DNA of 12,678 bases from Smittium mucronatum (lineage: Eukaryota > Kickxellomycota > Harpellomycetes > Harpellales > Legeriomycetaceae), in the NCBI GenBank assembly GCA_001953115.1, contig LSSL01003034.1, forward strand, positions 1-12,678, given 5' to 3'. A model generated the notes under the pieces. That model worked only from the letters and a program-made list of their open reading frames with translations. It did no database searches and was not told the origin of the DNA. The position numbers and the translations under genes are program-made. Each line of letters opens with the position of its first letter. The first letter of the stretch is position 1. Positions 1-7,754 of the stretch are shown piece by piece.

Positions 1-600
1 CCATTATCCTAACTACAATAAGCTCCTCTGCCGGACTACCGGCTGCGTACCTACGGGAAAAGGGCTCAATCTACCAACCGAAATACCTCCCCCCCTGCCA
101 TTGCTTCAAGTAGGCTGGATGACTGAGGTTACTTGCAGTCAAGAATTAAGCTCTTTGTCAACGAACAATAGTTCATTGAATCTACTGAGCTCCTAGTCAG
201 AGCCTACTTCTAACAGGATTAATAAAATTAGGCTCGTACCCAAACGTGGGTTTGATCGACATGGCTTTCCTACAAATAGCTGTTAGACGCTGAGATCCGT
301 CTGACTGTCGAACGCTGGAAATGTGCACTAGACTATGTCTCAGCTGTGCTAAACGATCGGTTCCTCCTGTTTCTAGATGGTCCTCCTCTGGAATCGCTGT
401 CCTCCGAATCTCTGTGCGCTGTCTCCACTATTCCCAACCAAGAATAGTACAAAGTTGTGTGAATTTTTGGTCTAGTGTACTTCGAAAAGTAAACTATTAA
501 GCCCCTAAACCACGGCAAGGTATTTCATTCTTAGGGGTCGGTATATAGCTAGGTATTCGCTCAATAGTGCGAGAAATTTTTAAAAATTTTGGTGACCATA
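1..600 (-). other. GC-rich block, possible end of a mobile element (unidentified)
   Basis: This block is close to half G+C, in sharp contrast to the DNA that follows. I do not recognise it and see no rRNA or tRNA. On the minus strand there is a TATATA at 547-542. Downstream of it is a 62-codon open run from about 518 to 333, starting at TTG rather than ATG, with a charged stretch SEDSDSRGG. Further on, an ATG at 101-99 begins a reading that, apart from one TAG at 73-71, stays open to the window edge and contains SRRYAAGSPAEEL. A TATA box, then a non-coding or short-ORF leader, then a broken reading running off the edge would fit an LTR and gag start of a retrotransposon read leftward. No LTR boundaries or primer-binding site could be fixed, because only one copy is visible. 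It could equally be another element or a horizontally acquired piece. Confidence 0.35.
502..537. repeat. 7-bp inverted repeat CCCCTAA / TTAGGGG
   Basis: CCCCTAA at 502-508 and TTAGGGG at 531-537 are perfect inverted copies separated by 22 bases. They lie just downstream (minus-strand sense) of the TATATA at 547-542. In a leftward transcript they could pair as a 5' leader hairpin. This is read directly from the sequence; any function is inference. Confidence 0.6.
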
Positions 601-620
601 TTTTATTATTATATTTGTAA

Positions 621-932
621 GATCGCCTAAATTTTAGTGAACAAAAAACAGGACTCACCTATGACCATACTGTAACGAAATTTGGAGGTTATGTGAATAT
701 AATAAGGAAGCAATTTGCAAGTTTTTGGAATCCCGAAAGTACTATAAAAATGGTCCATCAAATGGTGGTAATTTGAGATAAATTTGCTATAATGAATGGG
801 GGACGGATCCATTCGGACCACACCCCTTCCATTGGCATCTTTTTTGCCTATAAATGCAATTTTTCATTGAAATTCAGAAATTCCCGGTATGAAATGGCTA
901 AAAATAAGAATTGGAACAATTGTTTTTTTTAA
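621..932 (+). pseudogene. Candidate decayed coding tract, possibly DDE transposase C-terminus
   Basis: One plus-strand frame is open for 51 codons (621-773), stops at TGA 774-776, and is open again for 51 codons to TAA 930-932. In the first half GC by codon position is about 43/31/28 percent. That is the falling pattern of coding DNA in an AT-rich genome; the antisense reading, which is also open, would have the reverse pattern. The second half does not show it (about 27/35/41), so the tract may really end near 773. The first half reads TGLTYDHTV followed by GGYVN and, later, SFWN. This loosely recalls the region after the second catalytic Asp in Merlin/ISXO2-type DDE transposases, where a Gly-Leu, a His-x-Val and a Phe-Val-Asn/Asp precede a conserved Trp. 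That comparison is from memory and weak. No start codon or complete domain is visible. Confidence 0.3.
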
Positions 933-974
933 TATTAGAAATAAAGGTTAAGTAAAAGTTGTAGTAAAAAAATG

Positions 975-1009
975 AGGGCTAATAATCACATGCTTATAAG
1001 CTTAGCCCT
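975..1009. repeat. Nested hairpin: 8-bp inverted repeat around a 10-bp palindrome
   Basis: AGGGCTAA at 975-982 is the exact inverse complement of TTAGCCCT at 1002-1009. Between them, abutting the right arm, lies the perfect palindrome GCTTATAAGC at 992-1001. The whole could fold as a stem with an internal hairpin. It lies between two candidate decayed coding tracts. It could be a terminator-like or transposon-end structure, but no matching partner was found in the window. Confidence 0.55.
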
Positions 1010-1160
1010 TCTAAAAATGTTGTCCTTTGTTATTTAAAGGTGATTGGATATAGGAAATTTTGGCAAATCCTAATTCTTTTTTCATTGGCTTTGAAAATAA
1101 GTATATTTGTCAACTTCATTAGATGTTCATAACAGAAACCATCATTTTTTTCATTTAATC

Positions 1161-1874
1161 TTATGATTTTTGAGTCTTATTTTGAACATAACTTCTTGAA
1201 AAAAATCGGAATTGATGAAATGTGCCCATTGTTTCTAAAGAAAGGTTCATTAAATATATTAAGATGTTTTTTTTTGAAACTTCTAAAAGTATCAAGCTAA
1301 ATGGATTCTCACTGGGGCTTTATAAAGTTACATGATAGCTGGCTTGTGAGTGTTGATTTAACCAAGATTAGCGTTATCTGCATTTTAAATTCCTTCTAGG
1401 TAGTTTATTGTCTACAGGACATCTATTTTTGTTGAAATATGACTCTTTTATCATAAGTTCTAGAATTATCTGCTTTAAGGAGCGGTGATTAGATAGATGT
1501 TTTAAAGATAGTTTATTTGAAATAAAAATATTAACTTCAAAATAAAAAAAACTAACTTTCTCTTTGAAGGAATTGTGCATTTCTCAAAGAATTCAAGTCT
1601 TAGTTTTTGTTTATTTATAATCGAATATTTCAGACTTTATATCCAGTATCTCTTTTTGATTCATAAGAAATTTTTTAATTGATATTAGGGAGATCATCAT
1701 TGCAAGAAACATATCTCTGACATCCAAATCGTTGTGACCAATTCGCCGTAATATTTTTCTGGAGACCCTATGAGCCATGTATTTTATTAAATTCCAGTGT
1801 GAAATCTGTAAGAGTTGGAAAAATTAGAAAAACTGAATATCAGAGAATTCTGGGCCACTAAGTTTTAGAACACC
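1161..1874 (-). pseudogene. Candidate decayed coding tract, product unknown
   Basis: A single minus-strand frame runs for about 237 codons with seven internal stops (near 1826, 1613, 1595, 1586, 1376, 1370 and 1322), where roughly 20 would be expected. The open runs are 70 codons (1823-1614), 68 codons from an ATG at 1580 to a stop at 1376-1374, and 52 codons (1319-1164). The first run contains RKILRRIGHNDLDVRDM, which is more mixed in composition than random AT-rich DNA usually gives. Hand-counted GC by codon position is about 38/21/33 percent in the first run but nearly flat in the others, so support is weak. I do not recognise the product. Alternatives are chance openness in a locally less AT-rich region, or a very old gene remnant. 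The 68-codon ORF alone is not convincing as a gene. Confidence 0.25.
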
Positions 1875-3742
1875 TCAATAGTTATTCTTCGTCTTCTTGC
1901 TCAATAATGAGTAGAAATATTCCAATTAGTCTAGCCATTAAATCTAATATAGCATAATTAAATATTATTTTAACATATAGAATTATTTTAAAGCAGAAAG
2001 CAGAATCTTTAATTATTCAGAGCTTAAAAAATGAAATATAAAGCACAAAGAGGCCTATATACCTCTAAAACAGTATTCTCATAAAGTAATTACAATTTCA
2101 GCAACTATGGAGTAATTTTATCTCCGAATTTTTAAAAATACTATAGAGTATTTTTTTAATTAATTTTAAAATCGCCAGTTTCTCTACTATTATCTCTTTT
2201 TATGAATGCATATATAACTTTATGTAACTTCCCTAATCCGATGCTAGTATTCTCTTTCTATGGATTAAAGAAGTTAAAGTAAAAACTGTAACCCATAACT
2301 AATCCAAATTAAAATTAAAATTCTCAGAAATTCTTTATTTTATTCAGTTTGGGTACTTATTGATATAAACTATAACAGCATTATTATATCAGCTGATCTT
2401 TACGTTAGGAAATTTTCTGCATTATAGGCATTTTTATAATCGTCATCTATTTACATGAATATAGGTTATTAGCTTTTAAAATAAGGTTATAATCATTCTT
2501 TATAAAATTAGAGGACATAAATCAATGTTATCTTCTCAATAAAGGTTGCTATACATATCAAAATTGATTGATTTGCTCTCGGTAATTTTTTTCTCCCTCC
2601 TGAGATAGAAAATTTCGGTTTTGAGTTTAGAAAAAGATATCTAAGTCGTTATGAAAACAATTAAAATGTGGTTTGTAAATTGTGGATGTTTTTGATGGAT
2701 TATTGGTCTTGTTTTTGATTATTTTTTTATCTCAGCTATTTTATTAACATTTTTTTATTATTAAAAAATTCAAAATCATGGAATAGATTAATCCTTTTGG
2801 TGCCCGAAATTTTTTTTCTCGGTTCTATTTATTTATATATATATTCTATAAAAATCAGCTTATATTCGTGATCAGTCCAATGTTATGCAAATATTGTTAG
2901 ACGAATGATAACATTGAGGAAAAAGTAAAAGCTGTTTTTTTTGCTATCGGACCTGAAAGGGTTGAGCATAATTTTTTGCGAGAACTTCTTGTGTCTTTCA
3001 AATGGCTATAGGAACATTTAGATAATTCAAAATCACTTTCATTTTTAAACCTGGTATGCTGATACTTTTTTTCGTAACTTGATATAATTAACTGAAAAAT
3101 TAAAGATCCCAAATAGATGCGTTGTACGCTGAAATTTCAGAAAATTTGATTAAAATTTCCTATGGTTTTTGCATTTTTTGTGCGTCAATATGTGAATAAA
3201 ATCATTCTGAAGGTTTAAGAATATTTTATATCAATTCAAGAAGATACAAAATAAAACTAGTGACAGAATTTCAAATTTATATTACCCATATACTCATTTA
3301 TTCGGGGCTTCTTTTCATCAGTTTTTTTGTAAATCTTCCTCTTTTTTTGTTAATAAATATTTGACTTTACAATCCAGGATTTTGGGGCTATAACTTATGT
3401 ATAATCATATTTATCTGGGAGTTACCATCTTCTCTATAAGAGAGTACTATGGCTTTTTACATACTATTTTTTTGAATTTTTATTTCCCCATCACTCTACA
3501 TAATTAAGATAGTGTTAGCAGATTAATTTTGAGTATTTTTTAAAATTATTCAAGAAAAAAGTTAAATCTATGTACTGTCTTTTATTGCCAAGAAGTATAC
3601 TAAATCTTCAAAATTTCAATTGGTGGTATTAGTATCGTTCTGACACCCTATAATAGTATTGATATTATTTTGATTAAATCTATGTCTTCAAAAATGGCTA
3701 TTCCTAATACAAAGACACTTAGTTGGTGAAAATAGTAAATAA
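1875..3742. other. AT-rich stretch with no supportable gene
   Basis: No domain, RNA gene or repeat family is recognisable. The longest open run is 79 codons on the minus strand (3136-2900). It is serine- and lysine-rich, and GC is highest at its second codon position (about 25/39/29 percent), which argues that it is not the coding frame. The neighbouring minus frame has the expected pattern (about 39/29/25) but is full of stops. Over 3720-2700 that frame has a stop rate of about 8.5 percent, no better than chance. A very old coding remnant near 2900-3180 is possible but unproven. Confidence 0.5.
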
Positions 3743-4290
3743 TTAAATCTCATCCCTATCCAAACCCATCCTATATCTACTGATTTTTAATAGACTGACT
3801 TGAACATAGCTTGGCTTTCTCTCACTGAGGGAGGGGGGTATATTTTAGCCTCTAACTAGACCCCTTTCTATTTTATCTGCGTCTTTATATAAAATTTATA
3901 TGACTTTTTTTTTTAAAGTGGTGATATGGCTAATTTCTATTTTAGCATCATCTTGGCTCGATTCGGTACTGTTTTTCTGTTTTGCATCATTTATTGGAGG
4001 ATATTTTTCTGGGCTTTGAGAAACAAGTCAACTCACTATTTTAGTGCTTGGTGTATAAATTTTAAAATCTTCAATTCTTTTTTTGGTCTTATAGGGGTAA
4101 TAATTTCATTGATAAAGATGAAATGTTTTCCCAGATAGTTTTTCCCTCATGGAAAGCATCCATTTCTAACTTTGTTATATGTTGTGGAAATTTAAGACAA
4201 GAAATCTCTCATAGTGATATCAAAATATTTTTCAGAGCCATCAGTAACACAGATAACTTGTTTTTTATTAATTATGAAATATATTAAATA
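3743..4290 (-). pseudogene. Candidate decayed coding tract with a frameshift, product unknown
   Basis: The minus strand carries two consecutive stop-poor readings. The first (about 4290-4040, 84 codons, two stops) includes TDGSEKYFDITMRDFLS and RPKKELKILKFIHQ. The second, in another frame (4027-3746), has open runs of 43, 16 and 33 codons separated by TAA at 3898-3896 and 3847-3845, and ends at TAA 3745-3743. It includes SPEKYPPINDAKQKN and DADKIERGLVRG. For the 59 codons from 4027 to 3848, GC by codon position is about 44/32/22 percent, the clearest coding-like periodicity in the middle of the window. The first reading is nearly flat (about 27/26/24). A frameshift near 4040-4027 would join the two. 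I do not recognise the family. The hydrophobic plus-strand ORF at 3926-4138 overlaps this tract antisense and is probably its shadow. Confidence 0.4.
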
Positions 4291-5590
4291 TTATATAGTT
4301 CAATTATTCCGAACTGGTTCCAATTGTAAACCATAAGCGGAGAATTTTACTTTTTTTTCAAATATATATGTTAGATATTTGTATACTGATGATTAATTTA
4401 ATAGAACTAGTCCTAGTAGAAATAATTTATGTATTATGTATAAATACCTCTCTCATTTAGAAATTATCTTTAGAAGCATTCTTTAATTTATACAAAAAGT
4501 TTATGTAGACTTAAGTAAAGGACTATTTTTTTTTCCGAAATAAATTTATAAACAGATAGGTCAACGTATTTAACCTTTAAGGCATGTTTCAGGAAAAAAT
4601 AGTTGGATTTTTAATCAATTTCTTTATATTTTAGTTATTCTTCATAGCTTTTTTCAGAAAAAAATTCTTTCAAAAACGAAAAAACCATCTTATTGAATGT
4701 TAACAAGTTTTTTTTTTAGTATGATTATTGTGAAAGAAAATTTTATATTCATTCCAATAACGTGCAATTCTCAAGCTAAATTATAAAAAAAAATTCAATT
4801 CAATTCACCATTTTATTGGCTTTAGAAGTTTTGAGTAGATTTTATCAAAGATAATAGCAATAACATTTCTTTTCTCTGAATACAGTTATATTTATTCATT
4901 AGCCATAGGGAACTTGCTATTTTAATAAAAAATCACACAAAATAAAAACTGAAAAAATGCAAGATTTTTAAGCTTATAAAAACTTAAGCAATGGCTCACA
5001 AAATAAAAATCTATTACACTTTTGAATAATTAGATAATGATTAGCTAATAAAAAGACCTTCTGCTACTATTATTTATTGGTTTTAATATATTAAAAAAAA
5101 TTACCTGAAATTTCATAAGTTTGAAGAGAATGATAATAAAACTCTAGTACTTTCTTTTTGTTGGATTTATGAAATTTTATTAAATATCTTAATTATTTGA
5201 ACGAATATTCAAAATAAAAGATCTAAAAATGTAATTATATTTCTATTCTTTGTCAGAAACTCGATTTTCTTCTCTCTCAACCTTTTTCCCACTTTAAATA
5301 AAGTTTTTAAAACCATGAAAGCACAATATTTTTTGAAACATATCCTTATGAGTTTTACTTGGTAATGAATCTTTTAAAATAATAATGTGTAAAGTGAATA
5401 AATAGATATGTAAATAACCAATAATAAATGTGTATATGTATCCTTAGACTAACGGATTCTGTAAAAAAACAGCCTATGCATATGGATATTTTACTATGAT
5501 ATTGCAACAAGGATAGTTAGTCTTTAATTATGTGGCTCAGAAATGAACACCATTTCAAATGCATAAAATTCTCTTGAATTGAGTAAATAA
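4291..5590. other. A/T-rich stretch with no supportable gene
   Basis: Only short open runs, homopolymer A and T tracts and one small tandem repeat (ATTCA x3) are visible. The plus strand is noticeably A-rich from about 4,900. I see no RNA gene, domain, or inverted-repeat pair that would mark a transposon. Confidence 0.5.
4793..4807. repeat. ATTCA tandem repeat, three perfect copies
   Basis: Three contiguous ATTCA units at 4793-4797, 4798-4802 and 4803-4807. It is a simple short tandem repeat in an A-rich context, with no evident function. Confidence 0.7.
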
Positions 5591-5872
5591 TCCAAAACGG
5601 AAAATTTTGACATTATAATCAATCAAATATGTCAATCTTCTTTCTTTTTTTTAAAAAAATTACCGAAAATGAATAATCCATTTTTAATTGGGATTCGTGA
5701 TCCATTAAAGCAATCAAACTATGATGGAAAATTCCATTACATAAATACCGCTAAAAAATATCTATAAAAAAATTATATTGCAGAAATCCTCGATGAAGAG
5801 GAAATAAACCCTTGAACCAATGCCCAGTGTGTACGGAGCCGCTAGAGTGACAGATGGGATTGAGATGAAATT
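5591..5872 (+). pseudogene. Candidate decayed coding tract with an ATG, product unknown
   Basis: A plus-strand frame opens after TAA 5588-5590 and stays open for 58 codons to TAA 5765-5767, with an ATG at 5669. It continues for 15 codons to TGA 5813-5815, then 9 codons to TAG, then 6 to TGA and 3 more to a further stop. From the ATG the reading begins MNNPFLIGIRDPLKQ. After the first stop it gives AEILDEEEINP and, after the next, NAQCVRSR and SDRWD. Over the 47 codons from the ATG to 5812 (stop excluded), GC by codon position is about 40/21/23 percent, as expected for a gene in AT-rich DNA. Each of these stops is one C-to-T change away from a Gln or Arg codon, which fits decay by transition but does not prove it. 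The following T-run region is low complexity. I do not recognise the family. It overlaps in another frame the ORF at 5820-6074; at most one of the two is likely to be real. Confidence 0.35.
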
Positions 5873-6074
5873 TGATTATTTTTTTTCTTTTTCTTTTATT
5901 TTTATTTTAGTTTTTTTTCTAGCATTTAAATATTATAAAAAAATCCCCTGTAAAAAAAAAAAAGAGAAAATAAAGCATATAAAGAAACGAAATCATCAAA
6001 TAAGTACTTACAGTGATATAGAAATGAAACCATGGATTTATCCATTTAAAATTTTTTGGTGGCATCACAAATAA
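5820..6074 (+). CDS. Small ORF, predicted single-pass membrane protein (doubtful)
   Basis: This 84-codon frame is the longest ATG-started ORF in the window. Residues 1-18 are mixed (MPSVYGAARVTDGIEMKF). Residues about 19-37 are a hydrophobic Phe/Ile/Leu-rich segment that could span a membrane. A strongly basic stretch (KKIPCKKKKEKIKHIKKR) and a Trp/His-rich end follow. In favour: the codons just after the ATG are much more GC-rich than the surroundings, and CCC stands 8 bases upstream of the ATG, which recalls the CCC-like motif reported immediately before microsporidian starts. Against: the hydrophobic and basic parts are exactly what long T and A runs encode in any frame. Its GC-rich beginning also lies within a different frame that looks like decayed coding sequence (5591-5872). 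No family is recognised. It may simply be an open shadow. Confidence 0.2.
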   Translation: MPSVYGAARVTDGIEMKFDYFFSFSFIFILVFFLAFKYYKKIPCKKKKEKIKHIKKRNHQISTYSDIEMKPWIYPFKIFWWHHK

Positions 6075-6917
6075 TTAACTAAAAATATCTTTTGTTCAGA
6101 TCAGATAAATTTTTTGGGCCGATTTAATTGAAATAAGATCTCAATTTAAGAAACAAGTCGTTTATATTTCACGCAAAAAACCCCCCAAAATAATTATGGA
6201 AAAATGTTTTTATAAGATGGAAAATAAATTTAATTTTATAATACTTACAAATAAATATGATTTAAAAATATCTTATATAAAAATCCCAAATTTATGAGAT
6301 TTTTATACGCTGAAATCATTTGAAAACAAATCTATAAATATCTTTATATTTTGATCTATTTTTATACAATTTATGCTAATAAAGAAGCGGTTTTCTTATA
6401 ATAAAATAGTTTAATTTTAATATTAAAATATGAAAAAATACCAGAAAAAAATTGATACATATTTATTTAGAAAAAATAACGTTCAAATTACTATATATAC
6501 TTAATGTTATTATCGAAAATATTTCAATCTTTTAGATTTTCTATTTTCGAAATAAGAAAAATGAATATTTTTTGGATTGAAATCGAACAAATGAATTTTT
6601 TAAAGGCTTCGATCCTTTCAAACACATTTTGTTGAAACTAAAAATTTATGGATTTAAATTCATCAGATAAAAAACAATTGCATTGAGATTGCTTAAAACC
6701 CATGTATTTTTTAATATATTTATAGGGAGCAAAGGTTTTAAACAATATTACCACTTCAAATTTTTTGAAATGATGGTTTTTTTTCATAAATTACCAAAGA
6801 TAATTTCTAAACTAAATAAATATCAAGTTGAAAAAATAAATATTGAAAAGACCCCAATTTTCCCAAATAGGTATATTGTAATTAATATCTTTATTTTTTC
6901 ATCTCCAGGTATAAATC
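6075..6917. other. AT-rich stretch with no supportable gene
   Basis: The plus strand is A-rich, with a C6 run at 6181-6186. An open run of about 87 codons ends at 6931, but it contains no ATG upstream of a TTG at 6683. One run of this length is expected by chance at this composition. Its GC by codon position (about 27/19/20) gives little support. Nothing recognisable is encoded. Confidence 0.45.
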
Positions 6918-7490
6918 TTAAAAGAATGTGATATTTATTACATCGGAAGCCGGCTTCTTATACCAAATTTACTGAAAAAAATCCTCCTCTTTGTAACTGA
7001 TGCTGTACAACTAAATTTGGAGCAAATTTAAGCATATTATCATGATAGTCATATCACCTCCATCAAAAATAAGTTTGAGAGCACAAATTTCTATCTTTCT
7101 CCAACCTTAATCAATTCAAATATTTCTCATTGTACTTACAACATCAATATTTTTTACCTAATCCATGATAGGAATAATATTAAAAAATTCTATCGAGGAA
7201 TCGGGACCAGAAATTAATTTATGTGCGAGTAAAGAGAATAAAATATCTTATATAAATGTTTCTCCCATAATGCTGAAATATGGTTTTAATCAGTTGTTTA
7301 TAGCAGGTATCTTGGCAAAAATCGATACCTAAGTATCAATATCGTTATCTTCTGCCATCTTTCCCAAAATAACTAGTTTTGGAGAAACGCTGTAAGGGTA
7401 AACACCGTAATATTCCAGCTCATAGATGCACATAATCATGTCAATAGCTCTAATTGAGTTAATTCCGACAAAAAAGAAAACTAAGAAAAT
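6918..7490 (-). pseudogene. Candidate decayed coding tract, product unknown
   Basis: One minus-strand frame spans about 190 codons with seven internal stops (7331, 7292, 7250, 7160, 7118, 7109 and 7013, plus TAA 6971), about half the chance rate. The first 53 codons (7490-7332) are open and include INSIRAIDMIMCIYELEYYG and SPKLVILGKMAEDNDID. GC by codon position there is about 43/28/37 percent, with the first position highest. A second open run (7247-7161) includes AHKLISGPDSSIEFFN (about 34/28/24). A third (7106-7014) includes EICALKLIFDGGDMTI. Neighbouring frames offer competing readings below 7120, so frameshifts are likely. Helical, Leu/Ile-rich stretches are suggested, but I cannot assign a family. 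An exon-intron gene was considered: TAG-GTATCG near 7329 and a TTTCAG acceptor near 7275 bracket about 56 bases, but the frame does not resolve cleanly. Chance remains a real alternative. Confidence 0.33.
6946..6957. repeat. 12-bp perfect palindrome GAAGCCGGCTTC
   Basis: A self-complementary GC-rich dodecamer in very AT-rich DNA, read directly from the sequence. It sits at the downstream (left) end of the minus-strand tract 6918-7490. It could be a protein-binding site or an erosion-resistant scrap of an element; function is unknown. Confidence 0.6.
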
Positions 7491-7528
7491 TTAACTAAGA
7501 AAATTTAGGCTAAAGGGAAATTTTCTTA
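7479..7528. repeat. 14-bp tandem duplication leading into an 11-bp inverted repeat
   Basis: AACTAAGAAAATTT occurs twice in tandem (7479-7492 and 7493-7506). The last 11 bases of the second copy, TAAGAAAATTT (7496-7506), are followed after an 11-base spacer by the exact inverse complement AAATTTTCTTA (7518-7528). The result is a hairpin-capable structure with one arm duplicated. It overlaps the start of the minus-strand tract 6918-7490. Confidence 0.65.
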
Positions 7529-7732
7529 TCTCTTGAAGAAATAAAAAAATATTTGACACTATTAACTATCATAGCCATAGAAATTCTATAAAAAAACCAA
7601 AAAATATATAATATTTTTAATTTAAAAAGCATGATAAAAACATCTTACCTAACTAACTAATAAAATGGTGAGAGAAAACAGTTTTCAGAAAGTTGAAATA
7701 TTTTAAGGCTATAAAAAGATATTTGCTTTACC

Positions 7733-7754
7733 TAGGACGGAAATTCACGTCCTA
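7733..7754. repeat. Hairpin: 7-bp inverted repeat TAGGACG / CGTCCTA
   Basis: TAGGACG at 7733-7739 and CGTCCTA at 7748-7754 are perfect inverse complements with an 8-base loop. The stem is GC-rich for this region. A G6 run followed by TTTT lies 24 bases downstream on the plus strand (7778-7783). A stable RNA hairpin is possible on either strand. Confidence 0.55.

Noticed and set aside
333..518. Minus-strand 62-codon ORF in the GC-rich block called as a gene
   Set aside because: It starts at TTG, and a run of this length is easily open by chance at the higher GC content. No family is recognised, so it is mentioned only inside the block description.
627..866. Minus-strand open run of about 80 codons
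   Set aside because: Antisense to the 621-932 reading. It begins at GTG or upstream of any ATG, and its GC by codon position rises toward position 3, the opposite of what is expected here.
975..1016. Hairpin followed by CTAA as a Helitron 3' end
   Set aside because: The following base is A rather than T, the loop is long, and no Helitron 5' TC end or Rep/helicase sequence is visible.
2897..3136. Minus-strand 79-codon Ser/Lys-rich run
   Set aside because: GC peaks at codon position 2 (about 25/39/29), so this is probably a shadow frame. It has no upstream ATG at the claimed start, which is TTG.
2700..3720. Long minus-strand frame with protein-like segments such as KKSISIPGLKMK
   Set aside because: Stops occur at about 8.5 percent of codons, the chance rate. 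The appearance is not enough to claim a gene, although a short piece near 2900-3180 shows some codon periodicity.
3926..4138. Plus-strand 70-residue hydrophobic ORF
   Set aside because: Lies antisense to a better-supported eroded minus-strand tract. Phe/Ile/Leu richness is what T-rich DNA gives in any frame.
6683..6931. Plus-strand 82-residue ORF
   Set aside because: TTG start, composition close to chance, length expected about once per window of this size and composition, and overlap with a minus-strand candidate.
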